In this document: positions 43,760 to 55,006 of the stretch, one piece after another
Layout of the letters: the number at the start of each line of letters is the position of its first letter
Numbering within the stretch: position 1 is the first letter of the stretch
Assembly: GCA_016271365.2 (NCBI GenBank)
Contig: CM057456.1
Coordinates: 1,392,539,501 to 1,392,603,500, forward strand
From: Neoceratodus forsteri
Taxonomy: Eukaryota > Chordata > Ceratodontiformes > Ceratodontidae
Length of the DNA stretch: 64,000 nucleotides
Reading direction: 5' to 3'
Program-made: the position numbers and the translations under genes
Notes under the pieces: model-generated
The model's database searches: none
What the model saw: only the letters and a program-made list of their open reading frames with translations
Told to the model about the DNA's origin: nothing

Positions 43760-44690
43760 ATGTGGGGAGTGGTGCAATGCAGTGGCTGTGGGGCAGCCAT
43801 ACTCAGGCAGACCTTCTGGACACTGAGGTGCTGCGCTATCTGCATGCATCTCTCTGGACTGTGGGATGAGGTAGCCATACTCAGAGCGGAAGTAAACTGG
43901 GTCAGGAGTACCATCACCCCATCCAGAGACCACCCAGTCCAATGCAACTGCCTCAAAGGATGCCGAGAACGAGGAGCACTTGGATGACAGTGGGCTCAGG
44001 GAGGGTTAGAGCAGTCAGGCAGAGGCACATCCCAGATCCTATTCCACTCAAGAACTCATATGCCACACTGGCAAACGAGGACAACCAAATAGAGGTACCC
44101 AGAGAAGTGGAAGGAAAGGACGTGGAGGTTAGCCAAGGAGGTGACCTCAGCGGGGGAAAGCAGTGGACCCCAGAGGAGGAGGAAGTGAATCCTGGTGGGG
44201 GACTCCATCATAAGAGGGATACAGCTAGGAACACAGGAGGGGGAGGACAGGGAGGTGAGGTGCCTACCAGGTGCCACGGCATGGAGGGATGGAAGGAAGA
44301 TCCTGGGGATCACTGGGAAGGCAAGACGGGAGGGTGAGCTGGATGTCATTATCCACCTAGGTACTAATGACCTGGCAAATGGGGAACCAAAGGAAGTTCA
44401 GGAAGAGTTTAGGAAATTGGGGAGGGGTCTCAAGCAAGTAGCTACTTCTGTCACTTTCTCAGAAGTACTACCTGCGAAAGGCAAGGGAGAGCATAGGAGT
44501 GCATGCACCAGGAACTTTAACTCATGGTTGAAGAACTGGTGCTGTGAGGAAGGGTTTGGATTCATTGGTGACTGGGGACCCACCTGGAGGGATGGAGGTT
44601 TGTTTCAAGCCTGACGGCCTGCATCCATCCTGGAGGGGAATCCAAGCACTCAATGATAAGTTTAAATGCTACATTGACAAGCATTTAAAC
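43760..44690 (+). pseudogene. CR1 ORF1: zinc-finger-like region and SGNH esterase, frameshifted
   Basis: The start encodes 'CSGCGAAILRQTFW' and 'CCAICMHLSGLWDEVAILRA', a Cys-x-x-Cys pair, Trp and a short coiled region typical of CR1 ORF1. A shifted frame gives 'LKNSYATLANEDNQIE'. The esterase follows: Gly-Asp-Ser at 44198-44206 (nucleophile Ser), 'HLGTND' at 44354-44371 (oxyanion Asn), and, after another frameshift at about 44612, 'PDGLHPSWRGIQALND' with the Asp-x-x-His dyad. All SGNH residues are present but in different frames. The protein is thought to bind RNA or lipid; its exact role in retrotransposition is unsettled. Confidence 0.78.
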
Positions 44691-44949
44691 TAGCAAAGGG
44701 GGGTGGCAGGCCAGCAAGGAGGGTACCTACTTGCTCACCCCCCACAGCTAGCAGTGGAACCAGTGAACCAGAGGAGTGGCTATCTCTGCAAAGCAGTGTG
44801 CAAAAGATGGAGATTAGTGCCCAAGAGGTGGATAGGCAGAAAAGGGGCAAAATTCAGCAGAAGGGCAGACAGCAAGGAGAACCAGGTATAAAGGACAACC
44901 AAGGAAGGGGCTGGAGTAAACAGTGAAACAGTCTAGGAGGTCAAATCAT

Positions 44950-45660
44950 GGAAAGCCATGTGTGCAAATGCCAGGAGCCTTAGCAACAAGATGGAAGATC
45001 TGAGGCTGTCATGGTGCAGTCAGACTTGGACATTGTGGCCATCATTGAAACCTGGTGTAATGATAACCACGACTGGGAGATGGCCATACCTGGCTACAAC
45101 ATATTCAGAAGAGACAGAGCAGGCAGGAAGGAGGAGGAGTGGCACTGTATGTGAAAATGACATAAGGGCCACAGAGATCCAGGAGGAACAAAATGGAGGA
45201 GAGATACTGTGGGTTAGCTGGAAAGGAAAATGGGAACAGCCATCACACAGGTGTGGTCTATAGACCACCAGCCCAGGAGGAAGAAACAGATAGGGAGCTG
45301 ATGCTAGCCATCCAAAGGATGGCAGACAAGGGTGAGGTAGTACTGGTTGGAGACTTCAATATTCCAGACGTGGACTGGAGCATCCCAGCAGCAGCATCAA
45401 CTAGGAGCAGATTTATCCTGGACTCCCTTCAGGGTGCCTTCCTCAAGCAACTGGTCATGGAACCAACTCGGCAGAAGGCAATACTGGACCTTGTGCTCAC
45501 AAACAGGGACAGTGTGATGGGGGTAACAGTGGGGGAGCACCTGGGGAACAGTGACCACCAGTCATTGTGGTTTGAAATCACAGAAAGAGCAGAACCAAAC
45601 CACACAAAAACACGATCCTGGATTTTAGAGGGCAGACTTTGGAAAATGGGAGATACTTGA
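44950..45660 (+). pseudogene. CR1 APE endonuclease domain, frameshifted
   Basis: It starts 'KAMCANARSLSNKMEDLRL', then shifts frame within 'IETW' and 'DWEMAIPGYN' sequence. The main piece (45193-45660) reads 'HTGVVYRPPAQEEETDREL', 'VVLVGDFNIPDVDWSIPA', 'ILDLVLTNRDSVMGV' and 'GNSDHQSLWFEI'. The metal-binding 'GDFN' and catalytic 'SDH' motifs are intact. It would nick target DNA for primed reverse transcription. A stop after 45657 ends this piece. Confidence 0.82.
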
Positions 45661-45719
45661 AAGAGGCATTAGGGAATGGGACAGGAATCAGGGTTGAGGA
45701 ACAGTGAGCAGTATTTAAA

Positions 45720-47640
45720 ATGGGGATTACAAGAACAACAGAATTATGCATTAAGCAGGTTAGCAAAAGGAAAAGGAAGAGGAGACCATTATGGTTTTCC
45801 AAAGAGGTAGCAAAGAAAGTGAAAGCCAAAAAGATTGCATTCAGGCAATACAAAAAGACACAGGCAGAAGGGGATAGGGAGAAATACCAGGAGAAGCAAA
45901 GGGAGGCAGGGAGGTCAGTAAGGGAAGCCAAAGCTCAGACAGAAGAACACATTGCAAAATCAGTGGGTAGAGGGGACAAAACCTTTTACAGATACATAAG
46001 TGAAAAAAGAAAGACAAAGCGAGGGATAGTGAGACTGAAGGGGGAGGATGGGGGCCGTGTGGAGGATGACAACAGTAAAGCTGACATATTGAACAGGTAT
46101 TTCTACTCAGTCTTTACTGAGGAAGAGGAGGGTAATGGGTCTGAAGGAAGTACAACGGGTGAGAATGGTGCAGAAATGGACACAAGTCCCTTTACACGAG
46201 AAAGGGTCCTGAAGGAACTGGAAGTAATAAGAGTTGATAAAGCAATGGGGCCAGATGGGATGCACCCCTGGGTCCTTAAAGAACTAAGAGAGGTGGTGGC
46301 TGAACCTCTGGCTATCCTGTTTAGCTGATCACTGGAAACAGGGGAGGTACCCAAAGACTGGAGGACAGCAGATGTAGTCCCCTTATACAAAAGTGGGAAC
46401 AAAGAGGAAGCAGGGAACTACAGACCAGTCAGCCTCACCTCGGTAGTGGGGAAGATCATGGAAGCACTACTGAAGGAGAGATTGGTGGAACATCTGGTTG
46501 TCAATGGACTACAGGACCCAAGGCAGCATGGTTTCACCAGGGGGAGGTCATGTCAGACCAACCTCAGTAAATTTTTTGACTGGGTGACTAGAGAGGTGGT
46601 TCAGGGGAGGGCAGTGGACATGGCCTATCTGGACTTCAGCAAGGCCTTTGACACTGTGCCACATAGAAGACTATTACACAAACTGGGGAATATGGGTGTG
46701 GGCAGGACAGTAGTGTGGTGGGTAGGTAATTGGCTGGGTGGCAGGACACAGAGGGTGGTGGTAAATGGCTGTCACTCCACAGAGGGAAGAGTGACCAGTG
46801 GGGTACCACAGGGATCAGTGCTGGGACCGGTCCTATTCAACATCTTCATCAGTGACATTGCACGGGACCTAGAAGGCAGAATTTCACTGTTCGCTGATGA
46901 CACAAAGCTCTGTAACAGAGTAGACACACCAGAGGGTGTAGACAGAATGAGAAGGGACCTGCAGAAACTTGAAGAATGGTCAGGGTTTGGCAGTTGAAAT
47001 TCAATGCAAAGAAGTGCAAGATAATGCATATGGGCAAAAACCCTGGCACAATATATCAGTTGGGGGTGAGGATATAGCATGCACCAAGCAGGAAAGGGAT
47101 CTTGGGGTTATCATCTCTGATGACTTCAAGGTAGGGAAACAGTGTGACAAGGCAGCAGGTAAAGCAATAGGATGCTGGGATGTATGGGCAGGGCATCACC
47201 AGCAGGAAAAGGGAGGTCATAATCCGCTTATACGAGACACTAGTGAGGCCCCACCTGGAGTACAGTGTACAGTTCTGAGAGATCATACCCACGTAAGGAC
47301 ATAGACAGGGTAGAGAAGGTTCAGAGGAGGGCAACAAAGATGGTGCATGGATTGCATCACAAGTCCTATGAAGACAGGTTGAAGGAACTGAACATGTACT
47401 CCTGGAGGAGAGGTGGGAGAGAGGGATATGATAGAGACATACAAGTATCTCACAGGGAGGAACAGGGTGCAGGAATACACTATTTAAGCAAAAGATGTTC
47501 CAGGACTAGAGGGCATGGGATGAAGTTGGAGGGAGGATGATTCAGAGGAAACATGAGGAAGAATTTCTTCACAGAACGGGTGGTGGACAAGTGGAACACC
47601 CTGCCAGAGGAAGTGGTGGGGCTGAAACAATCACGGATTT
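45720..47640 (+). pseudogene. CR1 linker, reverse transcriptase and C-terminus, broken
   Basis: 45720-46328 has the Lys-rich linker 'LWFSKEVAKKVKAKKIAF', then 'VDKAMGPDGMHPWVLKELRE', and ends at a TGA. 46446-46997 has 'MAYLDFSKAFDTVPHRRLL', 'VTSGVPQGSVLGPVLFNIF' and the catalytic Phe-Ala-Asp-Asp at 46889-46900. A frameshift near 46985 leads to 'EIQCKEVQDNAYGQKPW'-frame sequence, and the C-terminal 'RATKMVHGLHHKSYEDRLKE' is at 47265-47540. Only a few lesions separate it from a full ORF, so it is one of the younger LINEs here. Confidence 0.85.
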
Positions 47641-47797
47641 AAGAATGCATGGATAGACATAAAGGAATTCTGGAGGTCAGGGGTAAGGGCAACAGACTTC
47701 TAGAAAACATAAACTGAACTTACAAGCTCGGGGCAGACTGGGTGGGCCATAGGCCCTTATCTGCCGACACTGTCTGTGTATCTATGTATCTATGTAA

Positions 47798-49082
47798 GAT
47801 GTCGTAAAAGATGCAGTCTTCTATGGCTTCCTGGACTTCAAAGTAGTTGTCATTTTACAACCTGTTGTATAGCAGCTAACACAGGCATGACAGGAGATAT
47901 CAAAAGGAAGCTCTTAATTTATCCACTGGGTCAGTTTTACTACAACCAGCTGTTCTAGCAAGCCAGGGCCTTTGGGGTCAAAAGGTCAGGCCCATTTAAA
48001 AGCTAGTCTTTCTCATGGGCCTGCTGGCTGCCATATTTTCCAAGCAGGCATTCAAATAAACATATATTTATATCACAAATATGATACAATATAATACCAA
48101 GTAGATAGGCAGAGCATCACAGTGCATACCGTACTATGCAAAGAATGCTGGGTTTTCATGGCAGCCATTGAATGTTCAGTACCTCTTACGTCACTCTGCG
48201 TGAGAACATCCCAATCGATACTCAGCACTCGGTGGTCTCATGCATCCCAGCCGATGGGTCACTTCATACGGGTGATTAAACCATCCCATGCAGTCACTTC
48301 TGTGGTGGGCCAGCAAGAAGAACCTCATCCAGTGTTCATGTTTCTCCCCCAGAATCTCAACTAGCAGTGAATACATGTGTGTTCTGTCTGGGCTGGGGAG
48401 CACAATGTCAAGGTTCCCAGACTCAAGACACTTAGACATCTAAGTTGCAGCATCTCCACATCAGTGTGTTGGAAATGGGAGCAGTTCTGTGCAGCATGCA
48501 AGCCCTCTTATAGTCCCTAGCAACTTAATGCCAGAAATGTGGGTACTTTATTAAGCAGAGTAACGCTTCATCAGGGGGCTACTTTAATACACAGGCACAA
48601 GGACCTGCCACTTAATGTCCACTATGTGACTGTAAAGTCATTGTGCAAGGCCCTTTCCCTTGTGGTTGCTAAGGTCATCTCAGCCATGTGAGGAAGGGGT
48701 GGGTCGTCACCATACCATTCACATTGCATGGCAGCCCCCACTAACCTGGCTGCAGCATTTAGCATCACCCCCTGCCTGTAGAACTCTCACAGGCAGGCAC
48801 TAAGCATGTTGTGATGCTGTGATCAGTAACATTCAGGTCTGCTGCGGAAGGAGTTGGGGGAGATCTGTGGTGCCATTCCACAGCTGGAGTCATATAGGGC
48901 TAGGGTGTGGGACCTACTAGATGCCAGTGAGCGCTACTGGATTTGGGGAGTGGGTGAGGGAAGCACTGAACCTCCAGGGTTGCACCCATATGGGCTGCAG
49001 AAAACACTTAATTTGGCTGACGCAGAAGTTGCCCCAGAAGTAAAATGGAGAGCATGTTGAGGGGGCGTCACTGGCATTATTT
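47798..49082. other. Unassigned DNA, no gene seen
   Basis: Mixed-composition sequence between the CR1 and DIRS copy B. A few short open frames (for example 48854-49060) show no domain I know. It may be an older repeat that DIRS B split, continuing at 55007, but I could not show this. Confidence 0.4.
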
Positions 49083-49240
49083 GTTCTAGGAGCGTGGATA
49101 TGTTGTTCATCCACACTTATTGGCATGTCCATTTCCCCTTTAAATCTTGCCGGAAGTCTTCAAGCTGGCTCCTCCTCACCACCCGGTGGTAAATACCTTG
49201 CCTCCACCCCATGACACCAGATCTTCCTTTCCGCTGGAAG
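49083..49240 (+). repeat. Left inverted terminal repeat of DIRS copy B
   Basis: It reads 'gtggatatgttgttcatcca', 'cccctttaaatcttgccgg', 'gtcttcaagctggctcctcc' and 'catgacaccagatcttcc'. Each is found in inverted form in 54840-54990. Confidence 0.8.
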
Positions 49241-49349
49241 ATACAGGTCTCTCAGGTTTTGCAGCAATTGTAGGCCCTGGATTCAAAGCGTTGGTTTTTG
49301 CCGAAACTTACTCGTTCGAGTTAGCAATTCTGATTTTACCGCATCAGAC

Positions 49350-51670
49350 ATGGAGGAAAAATCTTCCCTTGGATTTCACCAGTGCCCTTGCAGCCAAAAG
49401 ATGTCGTGCACTGATCCCTAACTAACATGTGTTTATTGCCTAGGTGTCGGACATGACACCTCATCATGCACTTTTTGCCTGGCCTTCCATCTCAATGTCC
49501 TGGACAACTGCATGGCGCATTTAAAGCTGGGGAGACCAGAGAAAAGGAACCCGCAAGTGAAATTGAAGGAGGCGAGGTGGGTGGTTTCTGCGGCTGTGGG
49601 ATCTGCTGAGAAGCTGGAATAAATGAAGGCGTTTGAGGAGGAAGCAGCTCCAGCTTCCACCAGTCGAAGCTTTTTTGTTCCACTTAACCTTGGCTCAACC
49701 TTTTTGGGATTCTTCAGGGAGTTGTGCCAGTCTCTCTCCCAACAGGGGTGAGGCGCCCTCGGGCTTGCACTCACCCCACCCTCAGAAGAGGGACAAGGAC
49801 CCTGGGTCTTCGTCCAAGCAAAGATGTTCTCGGGACTGAGAAAGGTCCGAGTCCCAGGAACACGCGGACTCGATTCTGGTCGAGATCGCATCCTCGGCCT
49901 CCGGTTTCACGGATCTTCTGTCTGGCTAGGGGACCGAGGAAGTGGCCGATGAGGTGGAGATTGTTCTCGACCCAATCGACCCTCTGTCGCCGACCCCGGT
50001 TGCCGACTCTTTAGAAAGGACTCAAGTCCTTGTCTTTCCTGATGAGGAGACTCAGCATGCTGGCGTCCCCATTCAGGACCCGGTTCCAGACCCTCGGTTT
50101 TCACTGACCCCAGTGTCTCCCGATTGACCGAGTCGGCCCGCTGATCTCAGTCGAGGTCCAGAACCCTGTCAACCCGTCGGCCGAGGAAACAAACATTCGA
50201 AAAAGAGGCGCCACAGGTCTTCATCCTCCTCGGATGAGGAGAGGCTTTGGCAGAAACTCCGTCGCCGCTATAAAGACCTCATGTGGCAACAGCTGGTTTT
50301 GTCCAGGCAGAAGCCGGCTCTGCTGTCTACCCCAGCCATCACTTGGCTTCCGCCTCCCAGGCCGACGCTGACCCCTCCGGAACCGAAACCTTTGGTTCCC
50401 CCGCCTGTTGGGCCGGCCCGCATCCCGGTTCGGCCTGCCTCGGTCTCTCCATCGATTCTGGTGGAACCACCACCTAAGCAGCCTCAGGGAGGGGCTTCCT
50501 CAAAAGAGGACCGAACAGGCACCAGGTTTCCCCAATGTCTGTCGATAATGGTCGCCCCCGATCAGCCCTCAGCGTATCGAGGGAGACCTAGGTGGGAGGC
50601 CATTATATCCCAATTCTTTGGACTCTGACGTCACCGGATTACACTCCCATCCCAGGGATGATGAGTCGTCCATGGCAGGATTGGAGGAAGGCCCTTCCTC
50701 CTTTCAGGGCATTCTCCGCCTGATCTCTGAATCCACCGGAATGCCCCTGGGAGTCCATCCAGAAAAAGGCGGAGTACCCACTTACGAATATCCTCAAAAG
50801 GGGGGTACCCCGACTGAGGCCTTTCCAGTGGCTGAAGCCATTGTTGGCCCAGCCCTTGAGCTTTGGCAGCGTCCGGCTTCCTGTCCAGCACCGTCTGCCC
50901 ACATGGCTCGCAAGTACGTGGTACCCATGGGGTCCCAGGCGGGGTTCACAGAACACCCTTCAGCTGAGAGCCTGATGACCGCTTCTGTGTTCAGGCATAC
51001 TGGAAGCTCGGCCAACACTGACCGACCCCCGGACAAGGAGTCCAAGAATATGGACCACACTGCTGTTAAGGTCTATGTGGCCTCTTCCTTAGGTCTTCAT
51101 CAGGCCAGCTTGGCTGTTATCGTGGCACACTTCTCTCATGCCCTCCTGGGGTCATTAGATGAGGTCCTCCCTCACCTTCCCGCGGACATGCAGACCACAG
51201 TGAAGCAGGTCCATGATCAGGGCCGTGCTGTTGCAAAACAGCAGTTCCAGACAGACCTGGACATAGGTGATTCCTGTGCCCACTCTTTAGCAGCTGCAGT
51301 GGCCACTCAACGCAGGGCTTGGCTGAGGCTTTCCTCCTTCCCGGTGGATACTCAGCATAAGTTAGCTGACGTGCCCTTCCTAGGCACCAACTTGTTCCAT
51401 CCAGGAGTGGCCAGTCACCTTCAGCGCATAGAGCAGTCCAGCGCCACCTTGGATGCCACTTCTGCGAATGGTTCTTTGGGCAAGAACCAGCAGAAGAGAA
51501 AGAAGCCATTTCAGCACTCTTCCCCTGCGGTCGGACAGCCCTCCTATCAAGGAGATCAACAGCAACAGCAGCAGGCTCAAGCTTGGTGCCCACGGCCCAA
51601 GCAGGGTCCTCAACAGTCCCATAAAGGAGGCTGAGGAACAGGTCCAGGAGCCTCCTCTAAGCCTGCTCAG
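49350..51670 (+). pseudogene. DIRS copy B gag-like ORF, broken
   Basis: The start near 49350 gives 'MEEKSSLGFHQCPCSQKM' and the Cys/His patch 'CVYCLGVGHDTSSCTFCLAF', with an in-frame stop between them. The main piece of 338 residues (50618-51634) holds 'GPSSFQGILRLISESTGMPL', the core 'KVYVASSLGLHQASLAVIVA', and a Gln-rich basic tail that ends at a TGA near 51634. It aligns with copy A over its whole length. Frameshifts differ, so they arose after the copies separated. Confidence 0.75.
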
Positions 51671-53220
51671 TGACGGGTTGGGGGTTGCCATCCCTACACC
51701 CGTCACGCCAGTTCTGGGTCCTCCCGTGGGGTGCTGGCTCTGCCACTTTCTTTCTGCCTGCTCTGATATCATCTCATACAGGTGGGTTCTCGAAGTGGTC
51801 GGTCAGGGACTGCCCTTAGAGTTCGAGTAATACCCTCCCAGCTGAGCCCGTGCCCCTCGGGAGGAAAGGATCTCAGCTTGCACTCAGTCAGCTCTTCGAG
51901 ACAATGTAGCTCAGCTCCTCTGCAAGAAGGCAGTAACTCCAGTGCCAGATCCTCCTACAGACCCAGCCTTCATGTCCAGGTACTTCCTGATGCCCAAGTG
52001 GACGGGGGGGCTGGCGCCCCATCCTAGAGCTCCACAACCTGAATCAATATCTCAGGTCCCACACCTTCCGGATGGTAACTCTGAACCAGATCATACCACC
52101 CCTGGAGCGAAACGTGGTTCTGTTCACTGGATCTACAGGACGCATTTTTTCATGTCCCAATCTGTCCGTCCCATCAGCGGTTCCTCCACTTCAGGGTCGA
52201 AGGGACCCTATACGAGTTCCAAGCCATGCTGTTCGGCCTGTCATCAGCCCCATGGGTCTTCTCCAAGTGCATTGCAGTGATGGCAGCCCACCTTCAGCAT
52301 CGAGGAGTCCGAATTTACACTTACCTCGATGACTGGCTCTTGGCAGGTTCCTCCCTTCAGGAGGTGGAGAGGTCCAGGGATCTGGCTCTCCGAACCTGCT
52401 CCCAACTCAGCCTCCTGATCAACAAGGCCAAGTTGGAACTCATGCCCTCTCAGGTGATGGGCTTCATTGGGGCAGAGCTCGACTCTTGTCAAGCCAGAGC
52501 TCAGCTCCCTGTGGACAGGGCAGAGGTTCTCTCCTCCTTTGCCCAGTCATTTCTGGTTGGGCACTTGTGCCCTGCCCTGGACTTTCTGCGCCTTCTGGGT
52601 TACATGGCAGCATGCACCTCAGTGGTCTGCTGGGCCAGGTGGCACATGCACCCCCTCCAATAGGAGCTGGCTGCCCAGTGGACTCAGCGCCATGGTCATT
52701 TCGACCAACTGATCACTGTAACCCAGAAGATGTGGGACGCTCTCCAATGGTGGACTGCCCCAGACCGGCTGCAGGAAGGCATCCCATTTGTCCGCCCCGA
52801 GCCGACGGTCGTTCTAACCACCGATGCCTCTCTCATGGGCTGGGGAGCCCACATGGGGGACAGCAGGGCCCATAGATTCTGGACCTCCAAGGAATCCTAA
52901 TGCCACATCAACCCATTGGAACTCAGAGCAGTCAGACTGGTACTGTCAGCTGTCGCTCCTCAGCTCTGGGGTCAAGTAGTTCAAGTCCAGACGGACAATA
53001 CCACGACCATGTACTACCTCAACAAACAGGGCGGCACGTACTCCCGTCTGCTGTGCAAGGAGGTGCTCCACGTCTGGACCCTTGTAAGCTGGTTGGAGGT
53101 GGATCTCCTAGCCATCCATGTGGTATGAGCCTCGAACCAGCTGGCGGATGCTCTCAGCTGCATAGGCCAGACATCCCATGAGTGGTCTCTCCATCCAGAG
53201 GTAGCTTACAGTCTGTTCTC
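51670..53220 (+). pseudogene. DIRS copy B reverse transcriptase and RNase H, broken
   Basis: The early RT motifs are split over three frames (51942-52280). The palm piece at 52226-52663 reads 'FGLSSAPWVFSKCIAVMAAH' and has an intact Tyr-Leu-Asp-Asp box at 52322-52333, then 'LALRTCSQLSLLINKAKLEL'. RNase H has 'TDASLMGWGAHMGDSRAH' (frame from about 52800), 'LELRAVRLVLSAVAPQLWGQ' and 'VQTDNTTTMYYLNKQGGTYS' (52916-53128). A stop near 52899 divides it. The catalytic residues are kept while the frames are not. Confidence 0.84.
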
Positions 53221-53500
53221 CCATTGGGGCAAACCATTGGTGGACCTGTTTGCCTCCAGGGAAAATACCAAGCTGAGGCTGTTCCATGCCCGCCCCCCTC
53301 AGCAGGGTTCGCTGCAGGGTAATGCCTTCTCGAGGCCGTGGACCCCAGGCCTCCTCAATGCCTTCCATCCATTTTCCTTGATCCACAAGGTGTTACTCAA
53401 GGTCAGGAGGGACAAGGTGAAGGTGATCCTGGTAGCCCCAGACTGGCTGCGCCAGTTCTGATATCCAGATCTCCTCAGCCTCAGCTGCAGACCCCTGGAG
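53220..53500 (+). pseudogene. DIRS copy B methylase-like domain, one stop
   Basis: The 74-residue frame at 53237-53461 reads 'MVDLFASRENTKLRLFHARP', 'NAFSRPWTPGLLNAFHPFS', then 'KVILVAPDWLRQF', and stops at 53461. The next residues 'YPDLLSL' continue in frame past the stop. It is the best preserved of the three copies of this DIRS Dam-like methylase block. Confidence 0.65.
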
Positions 53501-53599
53501 CGGCTTTGCACATGCCCGGACCTGATGTCACTGAACCAGGGGAAGGTCTTCCATCCGGACCTTCAGTCCCTGCACCTCATAGCCTGGTACCTGAGCAGC

Positions 53600-54640
53600 T
53601 AGAGTTCCAGGCTCTGAGTCTTTCTGAGGATGTCTACACCGTGGTGGAGGCATCTCTTAAGGAATCGACCAGGAAATGTTATGCCTTCAAATGGAAAAGA
53701 TTTTCCATTTGGTGTCAGGGTAAGAATCTGGACCCCTTATCCTACTCCGTGGCTGACATTCTTGACTACTTTTGGTCTCTCTCCAAAGGGGGTCTGTGGT
53801 TATTGACCCTTAGGGTGCACCTAGCAGCCATTTCTGCTTAGCGGGCACGGGCCGGTCAGCCGACATTGAGACAGGAGACAGTGGTCGTGCACCTCTTCAA
53901 AGGCCTAGATCACATATCCCCTCTGGTGCGTGAACCTCCACCTCCATGGGATCTACTGCTGGTTTTGACAAAGCCCATGGGCAAGCCATTCGAACCCATG
54001 CACAAGTGTGAGCTTTCACACTTGTCATGGAAGACGGCCTTCCTGGTGGCTATCATGTAGCCAGAAGGACAGGGGAGCTCCAGGCGCTTTCTGTGGACTC
54101 CCCTTATCTGGTCTTTCACAGGGATAAAGTTGTCCTGCGCCCCCACCCGAAATTCCTTCCGAAGGTGGTGTCAGAGTTTCACCTTAACCAGGTGTTGACT
54201 CTGCCGGTATACTACCCTAACTACACCTCGGACGCCTAGTACAGGCTCCATACTTTGGACCTGAGACGTGCTCTCTCCTATTATAAGGAGAGAATGGTGG
54301 AAATTCGTGGAGAGGTTCGCCAGCTGTTTGTCACCTATGCTGAAGCTGCTTCTCGCAGACCTGCAGCCAAATGGACCATTGCAAGGTGGATTACATCATG
54401 CATAGTTCTGTGCTATGAGTTGGCGGGCAAGGAGCCTCCCAGAGGGATAAGAGCTCATTCTACCCACCATACTGCTGCATCGGTGGCTGCTTCCAAGGAC
54501 ATCCCTATTGAGGAACTCTGTCGGGCTGCTACCTAGAAGTCAGCTAACACCTTCATTACCCACTACCACATCGACCTTGAGTCATGCCGGGATGCTGGTT
54601 TTGGGGCCTCGGTTCTCCAATCTTTATTTCCCAAGTAGGG
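53600..54640 (+). pseudogene. DIRS copy B tyrosine recombinase, broken
   Basis: The core-binding half reads 'STRKCYAFKWKRFSIWCQGK' and 'VADILDYFWSLSKGGLWLLT' (53338-53841). The catalytic half has 'MHKCELSHLSWKTAFLVAIM', a stop, then 'ARRTGELQALSVDSPYLVFH' (first catalytic Arg present) and 'DLRRALSYYKERMVEIRGEV' (54255-54536). The second motif at 54456-54467 reads His-Ser-Thr-His, so its Arg is lost, while copies A and C keep Arg there. The Tyr-bearing 'FITHYHIDLES' follows a stop at 54534. Confidence 0.82.
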
Positions 54641-54689
54641 GGTGTGCATCTTGCCTCCCTCCTCCCAGAGAACTGCTTGGAGTCTGCCA

Positions 54690-54785
54690 AGAAGTGTGAA
54701 TGAACAACATATACACGCTCCTAGAAGAACAGGTTACTCACCTGTAACAGTAGTTCTAGGAGTGGTATATGTTGTTCATCCACAT
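54690..54785 (+). repeat. Internal complementary region of DIRS copy B
   Basis: 'gaacaacatatacacgctcc' is the inverse of the left end. 'caggttactcacctgtaaca' followed by 'gtagttctaggagtggtata' is the inverse of the right end. This identifies the element as DIRS type rather than an LTR retrotransposon. Confidence 0.82.
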
Positions 54786-54789
54786 ACAC

Positions 54790-55006
54790 CCACCCGACTT
54801 CCCTGGCTTCTGGCGCACAACCTTGCTTCCAGCGGGCTAAGATCTGGCGTCATGGGGCGGAGCTGAGGTATTTACCGCCCGGGTGGGTGGGAGGAACCAG
54901 CTTGAAGAGATCCGGCAAGATTTAAAGGGGAAAGGGACATGCCAAGAAGTGTGGATGAACAACATATACCACTCCTAGAACTACTGTTACAGGTGAGTAA
55001 CCTGTT
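54790..55006 (+). repeat. Right inverted terminal repeat of DIRS copy B
   Basis: It contains 'aaccagcttgaagaga', 'gcaagatttaaaggggaaag' and 'gatgaacaacatatacca', the inverse of 49083-49240, and ends 'ggtgagtaacctgtt'. Confidence 0.8.

Larger units (their letters stand above)
43690..47797 (+). mobile_element. CR1-clade LINE, nearly full length
   Basis: About 4.1 kb on the plus strand. ORF1 has a zinc-finger-like start and an esterase (43760-44690). ORF2 has an endonuclease (44950-45660), linker and RT (45720-47000), a C-terminal region to about 47640, and a 3' UTR ending in 'tatctatg' repeats (47770-47797). It is the most complete CR1 here and serves as the internal reference for the split copies. 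Frameshifts in ORF1, the endonuclease and the RT end make it inactive. No clear target duplication was found. Confidence 0.88.
49083..55006 (+). mobile_element. DIRS-type retrotransposon copy B, full length with both ends
   Basis: The left end at 49083 begins 'gttctaggagcgtggatatg'. The right end finishes 'gtgagtaacctgtt' at 55006. The shared GTT at both edges and the lack of a longer duplication fit tyrosine-recombinase integration. The order is left repeat (49083-49240), gag (49350-51670), RT/RNase H (51670-53220), methylase-like block (53220-53500), recombinase (53600-54640), internal complementary region (54690-54785) and right repeat (54790-55006). It is the cleanest DIRS copy here at about 5.9 kb. 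Every ORF has stops or frameshifts. Confidence 0.9.

Noticed and set aside
48854..49060. Short open frame resembling a Myb-like or DNA-binding start
   Set aside because: The resemblance is too weak, with no partner transposase or inverted ends found.
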